From positions 1 to 34,820 of the forward strand of contig JAAYJC010000045.1 of NCBI GenBank assembly GCA_012523085.1: a stretch of DNA of 34,820 nt. The letters run 5' to 3'. Below, piece by piece: positions 15,563 through 24,385 of the stretch (position 1 is the stretch's first letter; every line of letters starts with the position of its first letter). Under the pieces are notes generated by a model, which ran no database searches, was not told the origin of the DNA, and saw only the letters and a program-made list of their open reading frames with translations. Source of the DNA: Clostridiales bacterium (GTDB lineage Bacteria > Bacillota > Clostridia > Oscillospirales > Oscillospiraceae). A program made the position numbers and the translations under genes.

Positions 15563-17992
15563 TTATACATCTGTTGTTTCGATCCTTCTGTCAACACACA
15601 TAAGTAGCTGCTTAAGCTCCCCGTTGTTTTTTATGAACCTGATGTGCGACCAGTGTTCCGGAAATAACCTGCGATATTTCTCCGTTCCGAAACGGCTGTC
15701 GATCAAAACCACCAGTCCGTTATCGCTCTCTGTCCGGATTACGCGCCCGGCCGCCTGCAGAACCTTGTTCATGCCCGGAAACGCATAAGCATAATCATAA
15801 CCTTGCCCGTTTATGCTGTTGAAATAGTCTCTAATCAGGTTTTGCCTCAGGGACAGTTTTGGCAGACCGACACCGACGATGATGCTGCCGATGAGCCTCT
15901 CCCCTCTTAAATCGATCCCCTCTGCAAATATACCGCCCAGAACGCAGAACCCCGCCAGCGTCTCGGCATTTTCTGCGTCAAACAGATTGATAAAAGCTGC
16001 GCGTTCATTGTCGCTCATGCTGTTTTGCTGCAAAACGGTCTTAATATCCGGGTACCTGATCGAGAAGAACGCGTACACCTTACTCAGGTAGGCAAAGGAC
16101 GGGAAAAAGACCAGGTAATTTCCTTTCTTCCGGGTAACACATGCTGCTATCGCATCTGCAATGGTGCCAATGCTCGCCTCCCTGTCCCGATACTTGGTGG
16201 ATATCCCCTGATGGGCAATCAGCTTTAGCCTTTCCTGCTCAAACGGGGACGGAAGCGTTAGAATATCGTCGTACCGATCTCCGCCCAATATCTCGCGGTA
16301 GTAAAACAGCGGCGTCAGCGTAGCCGAAAACATAACCGATGCCTTCGCACGTGTTAGGCATCCGGCGGCAATCTCGGATGGATTGAGGCAGAAATAGGTT
16401 ATCTCGACCTCGCTGCCGTTGGCCTCTGCAATACAGCAATAGCAACTGCTGTAACCGCCCGATATCCTGTTGAAGCTCAACGTATCAAAATACAGCTCAA
16501 GCACCTCAGCCTGTAAAGGGTGTGATGTTAGTTTTTCCCTGCTCAGCCACTCGCCGCAAGCTGCCAGAAAATGAACGATCAGCTCCTCTAGACCGGTATC
16601 CTGCCGATAAGTCACCTCGCTTGTTTTGTGTTCTGCTTCAAGCGCCTTACGCAGGTTAAGCATATATTGATTGATGGCGCCCATTGCGCTCCGAAGCAAA
16701 GCCGCTTCCGGGTTTTTGTCCTTCAGTTTCTTTTTCAGCCTGTAAAACGCGGATTTCCGCAACACCGCCGTATACATTTCTCTAACCCTGTCGACAAGAT
16801 TGTGCGCCTCGTCGATCAGAAATACATAGTCGCCGCTTACTTCGTAAAAAAAGCGCTTCAAATATACCTCCGGATCAAAGACATGGTTATAATCCCCGAT
16901 GACCAAATCAACCCACAGCGCAGCATCCAGCCCCATCTCATGCGGGCAGACGCGGTGCTTGCGCGCGTACATAACAATATCCTCAGGCGTAATGATATCA
17001 TTATGATGAAGCAAATCCAAAAGCGCATCACCAATGCGGTCGTAATGCCCCTTGGCACAATCGCAATAATCCGGATTGCAGATGGTTTCCTGCATAAAGC
17101 AGATTTTTTCCTTAGCCCTGAGCGTGACGGACTTGAATCTAAGGCCCTGTTCAACCATGTGGCGCACGGTATTCTCCGCCACTGAGCGGGTAACGGTCTT
17201 TGCAGTAAGGTAAAACAGCTTCTCCGCTTTGTCTTCTGCCATCGCCTTGATGGCCGGAAACAGGACTGATATCGTTTTCCCGATACCGGTCGGAGCCTCG
17301 GCATACAGCTTGCCGCCGCGCGCGACCGTCCTGTAAACAGAGACAGCAAGCTCCCGCTGACCCCTCCTGTACGCCGGAAACGGAAAATGCATCTCCTTGA
17401 TTGTTTTGTCACGCAGCAGCTTCCAGTTTTGCTCGTATCGCATCCACACGCCGTATTTTCGCAGCAGTTCCTCAAAGAACACCCGAAGCGCCTCCCGGGA
17501 AACGCTTTGATGCTGTTTTACGGTTTCCCCCGTCTCCAGATGATAGTAAGTAAGCTGCACATCAATCCGGTCGATTTGCGTCAGCATAAGCTTTTTTTCG
17601 GCGACCGTTTCAGCAAGCCGGGCCGGGAGGTCGGTTGCGGTCAAAAGCATATGTGCGTAGCATATTGCCTGCGCGAGGTGCTGTTCGGCGAAATTTGACA
17701 GTTTTTCCAGGGGAAATGTCGTGGTTTTGATCTCGTCAACCGTTATTTTTCCGTTTTCATCGATGATAACACCGTCCGCTCTTCCCTCCAGCACGACGTC
17801 AATATCATCGATTTTTGTGTTTAACCGCAAAAACACCTCGCTAATGTAGGCGTCTGAGTAGGATTTTTGGATCATTTTATGCGCTTTAGACCCGTTTCTC
17901 ATCGAATTTGATACATCAACAAACCGATTATCAATATCTCCGCTGCGCATAACGAGCTCAACTACCTGACGTACAGCAAGCTTAACCGTCAT
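15563..17992 (-). CDS. PD-(D/E)XK nuclease-XPD/DinG helicase fusion
   Basis: The 809-residue protein joins two DNA-processing domains. Residues ~1-180 look like a Cas4/RecB-type nuclease: GRADG with Asp73, the VDEIKTT strand with Glu87 and Lys89, and a Q-x3-Y motif in QAICYAHM. From ~205 it is an XPD/DinG superfamily-2 helicase. It has Walker A EAPTGIGKT (232-240), cysteines 298, 305, 310, 312 and 348 for an iron-sulfur cluster, DEAH at 393-396, and a C-terminal helicase domain ending in GRVIRTESDNG. It probably unwinds 5'-3' and cleaves single strands during repair. GGAGG precedes the ATG at 17992. It lies 14 bp behind a small membrane protein gene and is convergent with an SOS-type gene. 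Confidence 0.88.
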   Translation of the reverse strand: MTVKLAVRQVVELVMRSGDIDNRFVDVSNSMRNGSKAHKMIQKSYSDAYISEVFLRLNTKIDDIDVVLEGRADGVIIDENGKITVDEIKTTTFPLEKLSNFAEQHLAQAICYAHMLLTATDLPARLAETVAEKKLMLTQIDRIDVQLTYYHLETGETVKQHQSVSREALRVFFEELLRKYGVWMRYEQNWKLLRDKTIKEMHFPFPAYRRGQRELAVSVYRTVARGGKLYAEAPTGIGKTISVLFPAIKAMAEDKAEKLFYLTAKTVTRSVAENTVRHMVEQGLRFKSVTLRAKEKICFMQETICNPDYCDCAKGHYDRIGDALLDLLHHNDIITPEDIVMYARKHRVCPHEMGLDAALWVDLVIGDYNHVFDPEVYLKRFFYEVSGDYVFLIDEAHNLVDRVREMYTAVLRKSAFYRLKKKLKDKNPEAALLRSAMGAINQYMLNLRKALEAEHKTSEVTYRQDTGLEELIVHFLAACGEWLSREKLTSHPLQAEVLELYFDTLSFNRISGGYSSCYCCIAEANGSEVEITYFCLNPSEIAAGCLTRAKASVMFSATLTPLFYYREILGGDRYDDILTLPSPFEQERLKLIAHQGISTKYRDREASIGTIADAIAACVTRKKGNYLVFFPSFAYLSKVYAFFSIRYPDIKTVLQQNSMSDNERAAFINLFDAENAETLAGFCVLGGIFAEGIDLRGERLIGSIIVGVGLPKLSLRQNLIRDYFNSINGQGYDYAYAFPGMNKVLQAAGRVIRTESDNGLVVLIDSRFGTEKYRRLFPEHWSHIRFIKNNGELKQLLMCVDRRIETTDV

Positions 17993-18006
17993 ATTTGTCC
18001 TCCGCG

Positions 18007-18201
18007 TTATCCGTCCACGTCCCTGTTCAGAAACGGGATATCAAGCCGCACACCTTCCGGCGTATAGACAATATAAGTTTGAAACCAGAAAAAGATCCCA
18101 ACGGCCAATACAACGGCGAACAAAATCAATCCGAAAATAATTTTCAGGATCAATTTAAGCGGACCGCGTCTTCGGTAGATTTTTCTTGATCCGGATGCCA
18201 T
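18007..18201 (-). CDS. Small single-pass membrane protein of unknown function
   Basis: The 64-residue protein has a basic N-terminus (SRKIYRRR), one hydrophobic segment at about 16-41 (LILKIIFGLILFAVVLAVG and onward) and a short outside tail (YIVYTPEGVRLDIPFL). The positive-inside rule puts the N-terminus in the cytoplasm. AGGAG eight bases upstream of ATG 18201 supports it as real. It sits 32 bp after the DeoR regulator gene and 14 bp before the helicase gene, so it probably shares their transcript. I do not recognise a named family. Confidence 0.7.
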   Translation of the reverse strand: MASGSRKIYRRRGPLKLILKIIFGLILFAVVLAVGIFFWFQTYIVYTPEGVRLDIPFLNRDVDG

Positions 18202-18233
18202 GTGCCGACTCCTGTCTACACCGCAACGGTGCG

Positions 18234-19001
18234 TTATCTTGTTTCTGAGGTGACCAGAATATTATGCCTGTTCTCGGCAAAGATCTCCGCGAATTCCGCC
18301 GGGGGTTCTTCATCGGTGATCAGCGTGTCGATTTCAGCCAGCGTGCAATAGGTCATCAGCGAGATCACGTTGAACTTACTGCAGTCGGCAAGAAGGTAGA
18401 CCAACCTGCTTCTTTGCACGGCGGTAAGCTTGATTTCGTATTCCGGCGCAGATGAATTACTGGCCCCGCTTATAACGGAAATACCCGTAGCGGCTATGAA
18501 CGCCTTGCTGATATTATAGCCGCACAGCACATTTACCGCGCTGCCCCCCGTAAAGGAGAGGGTTTTTCTGTTGAGTGTCCCGGACAGGGAAATCAGATTG
18601 ATGTTCTCATACGGGATGGCGCGGATAATGATCTCCAGGTTGTTTGTGATGACGGTCAGATTCTTCCTGTCTTTTATGTGGTCGATCATATGGCTTGTGG
18701 TGGTCCCGGAATCAATAAAAATGATATCTCCGTCTTCTACCAGTTCGGCGGCCTTCGCTGAAATCCGTTGTTTGGCCGACCATTTCCGGACTTCTCGTTC
18801 GTCAAACGAAACCAGCTTCTTGATCGGCGAAACGGTTACGCCCCCGTAGATCTTTTTAAAGTTACCGTAAGTAATGAGTTCGTTGATATCACGGCGAATC
18901 GTATTTTTAGAAACGCCGAACTTCTGGCAAAGCTTATCCAGAGTAACCATTTTCTGCTCATAAATATAGGTACTGATATCTTCCATGCGTTTTGAGCGCA
19001 T
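18234..19001 (-). CDS. DeoR-family transcriptional regulator
   Basis: DeoR-type repressors sense phosphorylated sugars. The 255-residue product has the N-terminal helix-turn-helix (VTLDKLCQKFGVSKNTIRRD) and the C-terminal DeoRC sensor domain, with DGDIIFIDSGTTTSHM and later LLADCSKF. I place the start at ATG 19001 (MRSKRMEDIS), the usual first residues of the family, with AAAGGA about 12 bases upstream; in-frame starts to 19061 are possible but would add an untypical extension. It lies 80 bp after rpiB on the same strand and probably controls that sugar-phosphate gene group. Confidence 0.88.
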   Translation of the reverse strand: MRSKRMEDISTYIYEQKMVTLDKLCQKFGVSKNTIRRDINELITYGNFKKIYGGVTVSPIKKLVSFDEREVRKWSAKQRISAKAAELVEDGDIIFIDSGTTTSHMIDHIKDRKNLTVITNNLEIIIRAIPYENINLISLSGTLNRKTLSFTGGSAVNVLCGYNISKAFIAATGISVISGASNSSAPEYEIKLTAVQRSRLVYLLADCSKFNVISLMTYCTLAEIDTLITDEEPPAEFAEIFAENRHNILVTSETR

Positions 19002-19081
19002 TGTGGGCAACCATCCTTTCATGTTATTACAGTAACCTCTATTATAAACACTTTTTCCCAATAATCAAATACAAACTGCGT

Positions 19082-19522
19082 TTATTGGTTATTTTCGATA
19101 TCGGTAAACAGCGAAACGCGCCTTTGGTGCCGTCCGCCCTCAAATTCGGTGTGAAGCCAGGTCCATACGATCTTCTCCGCCAGCCCCGAGCCGATCACCC
19201 TGCCCCCCAGCGCGAGAATATTCGCGTCGTTGTGGCGCCTTGACATCTCCGCGGAAAAACAATCCGAGCAGAGCGCGCACCTGACGCCCTTTACTTTATT
19301 TGCGGATATTGAGACGCCGATGCCGGTCCCGCAAACCAGAATTCCTTTTTCATATTCGCCCGACGCAACCGCTTTCCCTACCGCCTCGGCATAAATGGGA
19401 TAATCGCAGCTGTCAAAAGAATGCGTGCCAAAATCCTTGTATTCATGGCCGTTTTCCGCAAGCCACTTCATAATCTTCAGTTTAAGTTCAAGACCGGCAT
19501 GGTCGCTGCCCAATGCTATCAT
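19082..19522 (-). CDS. rpiB: Ribose-5-phosphate isomerase B / RpiB-LacAB family
   Basis: RpiB interconverts ribose 5-phosphate and ribulose 5-phosphate; relatives isomerise galactose 6-phosphate or allose 6-phosphate. The 146-residue protein starts with IALGSDHAGLELK and carries the base Cys64 in LVCGTGIGVS. It then has the SAEMSRRHNDANILALGGR block. AGGAGG lies just before ATG 19522. It follows the PHP phosphatase gene by 13 bp and precedes the DeoR gene. The exact sugar is uncertain because family members differ at few residues. Confidence 0.92.
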   Translation of the reverse strand: MIALGSDHAGLELKLKIMKWLAENGHEYKDFGTHSFDSCDYPIYAEAVGKAVASGEYEKGILVCGTGIGVSISANKVKGVRCALCSDCFSAEMSRRHNDANILALGGRVIGSGLAEKIVWTWLHTEFEGGRHQRRVSLFTDIENNQ

Positions 19523-19535
19523 CTATAGCCTCCTG

Positions 19536-20357
19536 TTATAATTTGAAAAATTCCGGTTTTCTTTTCGTAAACACGGTAAAATAACGAAATCCTATTTTTT
19601 CAAGAAGATCCTGCGCTTCTCGTATTCCGGTTCCTAAACTCGAAATATCATGCGCATCCGAACCGATGGTGACAATCTCGCCGCCCGACTGCCTGTACAG
19701 TTTAAGGATCCCGGGCAGCGGTAAAACCTGCCCGAAATCTTTCCTGAGCCCCGCCGTATTGACTTCAATTCCCTTGCCGCTTTCAATCAGTTTCCGAAAA
19801 AGCAGGCTGAACTCGTCGTAATATTCAGATAACGAAAGCTTTATTCCCGCACGTTTCATATACCGCAAAGGATAACCGATGTGCCCGATTACATCGAACA
19901 GACTATGCCCGATCATCTCGAAATGCTCCCCGATATACTGCCTGAACAGCTTTTTGCACGCCTCCGGTGTCCGATACGGCTCTTTCTCAAAATCCAAAAA
20001 ATAAAAGTCAGGTTGTGAAGGCAAATTGTGCACAGAGCCGATGATCAGATCAAAATCGCATCCGGCTGCAATCTCCGCCGCCTTATCCTTAAGACGCCAG
20101 CCCGCTCCGAGTTCCAGGCCGAGGCGCAGCCGGAGCTTGCCTTTCACCGATTCAGACGCTCTTGAAAAATCACTTATCAGCCTGTCCCTGTCAAAACAGC
20201 CGGGATCAAATAAGCCCGTCAGATGATGCTCCAGGTCACAGTGGTCGGTAAAACACAACAAATCAAGGCCCATATCCGCCGCGGCCAAAGCCATATCCTT
20301 CATCGGCGTATCGGCATCAATGGAACATGCGCTGTGAACATGCTGATCTATCACCAT
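19536..20357 (-). CDS. PHP-family histidinol-phosphatase-like phosphoesterase (HisJ type)
   Basis: The 273-residue product has metal-binding motifs of the PHP domain: DQHVHSACSIDA near the N-terminus, CFTDHCD, LIIGSVHNLP, DVIGHIGYPLRYM and IGSDAHDISSLGTGI. This pattern matches HisJ/HisK-type histidinol phosphate phosphatases. No other his genes are nearby, and the neighbours are sugar-phosphate genes, so another phosphate ester may be the true substrate. AGGAG lies 4 bases before ATG 20357; a GTG one codon later has better spacing. It starts 27 bp after the PMT gene ends. Confidence 0.85.
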   Translation of the reverse strand: MVIDQHVHSACSIDADTPMKDMALAAADMGLDLLCFTDHCDLEHHLTGLFDPGCFDRDRLISDFSRASESVKGKLRLRLGLELGAGWRLKDKAAEIAAGCDFDLIIGSVHNLPSQPDFYFLDFEKEPYRTPEACKKLFRQYIGEHFEMIGHSLFDVIGHIGYPLRYMKRAGIKLSLSEYYDEFSLLFRKLIESGKGIEVNTAGLRKDFGQVLPLPGILKLYRQSGGEIVTIGSDAHDISSLGTGIREAQDLLEKIGFRYFTVFTKRKPEFFKL

Positions 20358-20384
20358 TGTTCTCCTATACTCTAATCAGTATTA

Positions 20385-22466
20385 TCAAAACGGCCACATA
20401 CCGTCAAACCATCTCAGCAGCGTATTCGGATACCACGCATCTACCCGTATGCCCGTCAGCACCGGAAAAAATATAATGAACATCCCAAGCGCGCACAACG
20501 TCAGGAGCGGAACGGATACGCTGAATTTATTCCTTCGAATTTCACAAAGATCGTTGAACATATAGGAAATGCCGAGCACGATGAAAATCACATTCGGGAA
20601 GTAATGGTAGATAAACGCAATTCTCGATATGATAATCCAGGGGAAAAGCTGGCTGATATACCCGATTAAAATCATCAGCGCAATCTTATCGCGCCGTTTT
20701 ATCACGGCGAGCACCATTGCGATCATCGCGCCGATGCCCGTCCACCATACGACCGGGTTACCGAACGCGGCAAATGCGGATTTTGTACCGTCACCGAATT
20801 TTTGTAAATAGTATAGTATCGGCCGGAGATTAATAATCCATTTCCACCACTCGGAGCTGTACGGATGCTCGGCGACAAGCTTGCTGTGGTAGGAGAACAT
20901 AAATTTCTGGTTCTCCCAGACAATCTGCAGGAAATCCTTGCTAAACAGCATCCCTTCCCCAATTTTCATGCCCTTTGCCGTTCCGTACGGTATATAGGAC
21001 AATATATAGACCGTGACCGGAATGAGCACAAAAAACACAATAGAAACCGCAAGCGTTCCGCACAGATACAGACCGAAGCTCTTTTTTTTCCCGATCTTCG
21101 CATAATACCGGAAGCGAAGAAACTGCCTTATCACATAAAGCGCGCACAGCCCCGCGCCGCCGTAGATTACCGTCCATTTCGAGGCGGCCCCGATGCCGAA
21201 ACACAATCCGCTCAAAAACAGCGGGAACAGCGTTTTACGAAACGGCGTATCGTAAAACTGCGTCAGGTAGCGGTACATGAAATAAAACATCAGCAAAATG
21301 AAAAACACGCCGTATGTGTCGATTGTGGCTATGCGCGTCTGAACGAAATGCATGAAGTCAAACGCGAAGAGCAGCGTTCCGCATATAGCGACCATCAGCT
21401 TTCCGAACATGTTCTTCAAAAAAACATAAAGTATCGGCAGCATCAAAATGCCGAACAGTGTGCCGATAAACCGCCAGCCAAATGGATTCATCCCGAACAG
21501 ACGAATGCCAAGCCCGATGATGATTTTTCCCAGCGGCGGATGTGAAACCTCATAGGGGTAGATGTTTTCTATATGCTCGAGCGCGGTTCTTGCGTGATAG
21601 ATTTCATCAAAATACGAATTGTACAGATAATCGGTCGTAACCACCGGCAGATCAGCCTCATCCAGAAGCTTTTTCGCCGTCTCATCCAAGGCTGTCAGGG
21701 TTATTTTATTGCCGTTTGTGTCATACAGCGCGGCCTCGCCCATAAAAAGCTTTGATGACTTGCCGGTTATCCGAATATACAGAGTTTCCCCTGTTTCTTC
21801 AGGGAAATCAAAAGTCCGCCATTTCAGCAGTTCCGAGTATTTTTGCTCAATATCGAATACATGGTCCCAATGCGTGCCGTCCAGTGACGTATACAGCTTG
21901 TAGTGGCCTGTGCCTATTCCGGTAAAGTAAATGATCTTTCCGGGTATGGCTTCGCCGGGCAGCTTCATAACCGCTTTTGTATCACTGCTTTCAAAGCTGG
22001 CAAAGCTCTCCGGCGTATCAACGCTTCCCAAAGCGAAAAAGGCGATAACGGCATAGACTGCCGTAATGATAAGCATTGCGATCAGATCACGCTTTGTTAT
22101 CTTATGCGGTTTGTGGAAATAATTCGCCGGTTCCTTCGGTTTCGGGTAATCATCACAATTTTCATCGTCAACTTCGCCGTCTCGAGTTATGCTGTTTCTA
22201 TCTTCTTGCTCCTCTGCTGCCGGTTTCCCGTCCTGTGCCGCCTGAAACTTGATAAGCGACCGGTCCAAAATCTCAAGCTCCAGCCAATTTTCCGGTAAAG
22301 CTTCTTCAAGAGAATTGCTATTTTCATCGAGCAGATCAAATTCCTGCTCCAGGCGGCTTTTTTTCTTTAATTTTGACCGCTTTGGATAGATGCGATGCAA
22401 GTAAAAGATAAAAAACCAGACACAAATAAAAATCACCGGGACTGCAAACGCAACCCAATAAGCCAA
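20385..22466 (-). CDS. PMT-family (dolichyl-phosphate-mannose-type) protein mannosyltransferase
   Basis: Bacterial PMT proteins transfer mannose from a polyprenyl-phosphate carrier to exported proteins. The 693-residue product begins with one membrane helix, followed by a ~100-residue acidic cytoplasmic loop. A second helix (LIAMLIITAVYAVIAFFALG) leads to an extracytoplasmic beta-rich discoidin-like domain (~150-270). The PMT motif YFDEIYHARTALEHI then appears near residue 285, and the remainder is membrane-spanning. I choose TTG 22466 as start because GAGGTG at 22478-22473 is 6 bases upstream; a GTG at 22475 would lie inside that ribosome site. The inserted sensory-like domain before the PMT motif is unusual against the classical layout. 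Confidence 0.85.
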   Translation of the reverse strand: MAYWVAFAVPVIFICVWFFIFYLHRIYPKRSKLKKKSRLEQEFDLLDENSNSLEEALPENWLELEILDRSLIKFQAAQDGKPAAEEQEDRNSITRDGEVDDENCDDYPKPKEPANYFHKPHKITKRDLIAMLIITAVYAVIAFFALGSVDTPESFASFESSDTKAVMKLPGEAIPGKIIYFTGIGTGHYKLYTSLDGTHWDHVFDIEQKYSELLKWRTFDFPEETGETLYIRITGKSSKLFMGEAALYDTNGNKITLTALDETAKKLLDEADLPVVTTDYLYNSYFDEIYHARTALEHIENIYPYEVSHPPLGKIIIGLGIRLFGMNPFGWRFIGTLFGILMLPILYVFLKNMFGKLMVAICGTLLFAFDFMHFVQTRIATIDTYGVFFILLMFYFMYRYLTQFYDTPFRKTLFPLFLSGLCFGIGAASKWTVIYGGAGLCALYVIRQFLRFRYYAKIGKKKSFGLYLCGTLAVSIVFFVLIPVTVYILSYIPYGTAKGMKIGEGMLFSKDFLQIVWENQKFMFSYHSKLVAEHPYSSEWWKWIINLRPILYYLQKFGDGTKSAFAAFGNPVVWWTGIGAMIAMVLAVIKRRDKIALMILIGYISQLFPWIIISRIAFIYHYFPNVIFIVLGISYMFNDLCEIRRNKFSVSVPLLTLCALGMFIIFFPVLTGIRVDAWYPNTLLRWFDGMWPF

Positions 22467-22575
22467 AGCATCCACCTCTGTCGTGTTATTCTCTGTCCCG
22501 TAAAAACGTTCCGGCCCAAATCCGCCGAATCGGGATGGTTTGTTTGTTTAAAGGCCGTAGCCATAATACAGTGCT

Positions 22576-23412
22576 TTACAGCTGACTCACCATAGATTTC
22601 ATCGCTTTGATATAGTTAGGGTCGGTACCGCAGCATCCGCCCATATAGCGTACACCACAATCGGCTATTCTCTTCATTTTATCGGCAAATTCCTGCGGTT
22701 TTATCTGGTATTCGCCCGTTTTCGGGTCCGGCATTCCCGCGTTCGGCTTAACGATCAGCGGAAGCGTTGTATAAGAAGAGAGCTTTTCTATAATCGGATA
22801 CACCTCGTCCGGGCCAAGAGAGCAGTTCATACCCAATGCGAATACGCCCGCGTCCGTCAGCGCCTTCGCCGCGGCCTCCGGCGTTACGCCCATGATTGTT
22901 TTTCCGAACGCAGTAAAGGTCATGGTCGCGAAAACGGGTAAATCGCTAATCGCCCTCGCAGCTTTTACTGCAATTAAAACCTCGTTAATGTCAGTCATCG
23001 TTTCCAGAACGATCAGGTCCGCATTATTACCGGCGGTAATGATCTCAGTGAAGACGCTGAACATCTCCTCTTCCTCATAATCGCCGTATGGGGCCGGCAT
23101 CTCTCCGATGGGGCCGATGTCCAGCGCGACGCGGGTATGGGTGAAACAGGCTTTTCTCGCGTTTGCCACTGCAGCACTCACGACATCTTCGACCGAAAAG
23201 CCCGCATGCTTTGCTTTTTTAGCGTTAGCGCCGAGGGTGTTGGTATAGATAATTTCGCTTCCGGCTTCGACATAGCTTCGATGGATTCCGGTTACCAACT
23301 CGGGCTGATATAAATTCATGGTTTCCGGAAAGCCTTTCGGAAGAGAACCGGCGCTGCACTTTTGCAGCAGAGATCCCATTGCCCCGTCCAGCAAAATAAT
23401 TCTCTCAGCCAT
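22576..23412 (-). CDS. Homocysteine S-methyltransferase family protein
   Basis: This 278-residue barrel matches the homocysteine-binding domain found alone in MmuM and at the N-terminus of MetH. Features are LLDGAMGSLLQ, YTNTLGANAKK and the three zinc cysteines at Cys197 (GMNCSLGP), Cys260 and Cys261 (GGCCGTDP). It lacks folate and cobalamin domains, so the methyl donor could be S-methylmethionine or a separate corrinoid protein. ATG 23412 has GGAGA about 12 bases upstream. It lies in the minus-strand run 100 bp before the PMT gene, with no other methionine genes nearby. Confidence 0.88.
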   Translation of the reverse strand: MAERIILLDGAMGSLLQKCSAGSLPKGFPETMNLYQPELVTGIHRSYVEAGSEIIYTNTLGANAKKAKHAGFSVEDVVSAAVANARKACFTHTRVALDIGPIGEMPAPYGDYEEEEMFSVFTEIITAGNNADLIVLETMTDINEVLIAVKAARAISDLPVFATMTFTAFGKTIMGVTPEAAAKALTDAGVFALGMNCSLGPDEVYPIIEKLSSYTTLPLIVKPNAGMPDPKTGEYQIKPQEFADKMKRIADCGVRYMGGCCGTDPNYIKAMKSMVSQL

Positions 23413-23483
23413 TTTTGTATCCGTTTCTCCGGCAATTGGTTCATCCGGCGCCCTGCCCTGCCGGCGGGCCGGAAAGGCGCATG

Positions 23484-23530
23484 AAAATTAAAAAGACCTA
23501 TGCCTGCGCGCATACGCGGGTTTATACCCG
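23484..23530 (-). terminator. Candidate terminator after the purine nucleoside phosphorylase gene
   Basis: Reading the minus strand, two small stems follow the phosphorylase stop: CGGGT/ACCCG (23530-23517) and TATGC/GCATA (23514-23499). TTTTT then comes at 23494-23490 and TTTT just after. The stems are short, so termination may be partial. Confidence 0.45.
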
Positions 23531-23551
23531 TTGGAGTAGGGTTATATTATC

Positions 23552-24370
23552 TCACATCCGGGAAATAGATTCAACCAGAAGCTTCGTAAACCTGGGCGCC
23601 GCCTCGTTTGCCGCCGATATGACCTCCTCGTGCGTCAGAGGCTGTCCGGTGATGCCGGCGGCAAGGTTCGCCACGCAGGAAATGCCGCAGACGCGCATAC
23701 CCATGTGCCTTGCCGCCAGCGCTTCGCACGCGCTGCTCATGCCGACCGCATCGGCCCCCAGCAGCTTGAGCAGATTAATTTCCTCCGGTGTTTCAAAATT
23801 CGGGCCGGTAAGCTGAACATACACGCCCTGCTTCAAGTCAATTTTTTCCCTGAGCGCCGCTTCCGCGATGATTGTCCTGAGCGCTTTATCATAAACCTCG
23901 GTCATGTCCGGGAACCTCGGGCCCAGCTCACTGATATTCGGGCCAATCAGCGGCGAGGGAACAAAGCTTGCGATTTGCCCTGTTATCAGCATCAGCGCAC
24001 CCGCATACAGATCAGAGCCGATGCCGCCGGAGGCGTTTGTGATAAACAAAAGCTCCGCACCCAAAAGCCGCATTAGGCGCACCGGCATCACCACCTGAGA
24101 CATGCTGTAGCCCTCATAATAATGCACCCTGCCCTGCATACAGACCACAGGCGTGCAATCAACATATCCGAAAATAAGTCGTCCCGTATGCCCGGGTACC
24201 GTTGATACGGGAAATCCCTCAATCTCCGAGTAATCCACGGTTGCCTCCTCCTTAATGCTTTGGGCGAAGCCGCCGAGCCCCGAACCTAAAATCAGCGCCA
24301 CTCTGGGCTTGAAATCCGTTATTTTTTTCACACATGCCGCGGCATTTATCAGTGACTTGTAATCTGACAC
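23552..24370 (-). CDS. punA: Purine nucleoside phosphorylase (trimeric type)
   Basis: The enzyme splits inosine and guanosine with phosphate, giving the base and ribose 1-phosphate. The 272-residue product has LILGSGLGGFA near residue 27-37, the GHTGRLIFG phosphate-site region, GRVHYYEGY, LFITNASGG and TGPNFETPEE, all typical of PunA-type enzymes. It begins with GTG 24370 behind AGGAGGA. It starts 15 bp after addA and probably rides on the addBA transcript. The usual GMSTVPE segment reads GMSSACEALAARH, a variant of the purine-binding region. Confidence 0.92.
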   Translation of the reverse strand: MSDYKSLINAAACVKKITDFKPRVALILGSGLGGFAQSIKEEATVDYSEIEGFPVSTVPGHTGRLIFGYVDCTPVVCMQGRVHYYEGYSMSQVVMPVRLMRLLGAELLFITNASGGIGSDLYAGALMLITGQIASFVPSPLIGPNISELGPRFPDMTEVYDKALRTIIAEAALREKIDLKQGVYVQLTGPNFETPEEINLLKLLGADAVGMSSACEALAARHMGMRVCGISCVANLAAGITGQPLTHEEVISAANEAAPRFTKLLVESISRM

Positions 24371-24385
24371 ATCTATTCCTCCTGC

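Noticed and set aside
20865-21545. 226-codon plus-strand frame opposite the PMT gene
   Set aside because: It is very rich in Gln, Arg and Lys without motifs and lies fully inside the mannosyltransferase gene on the other strand.
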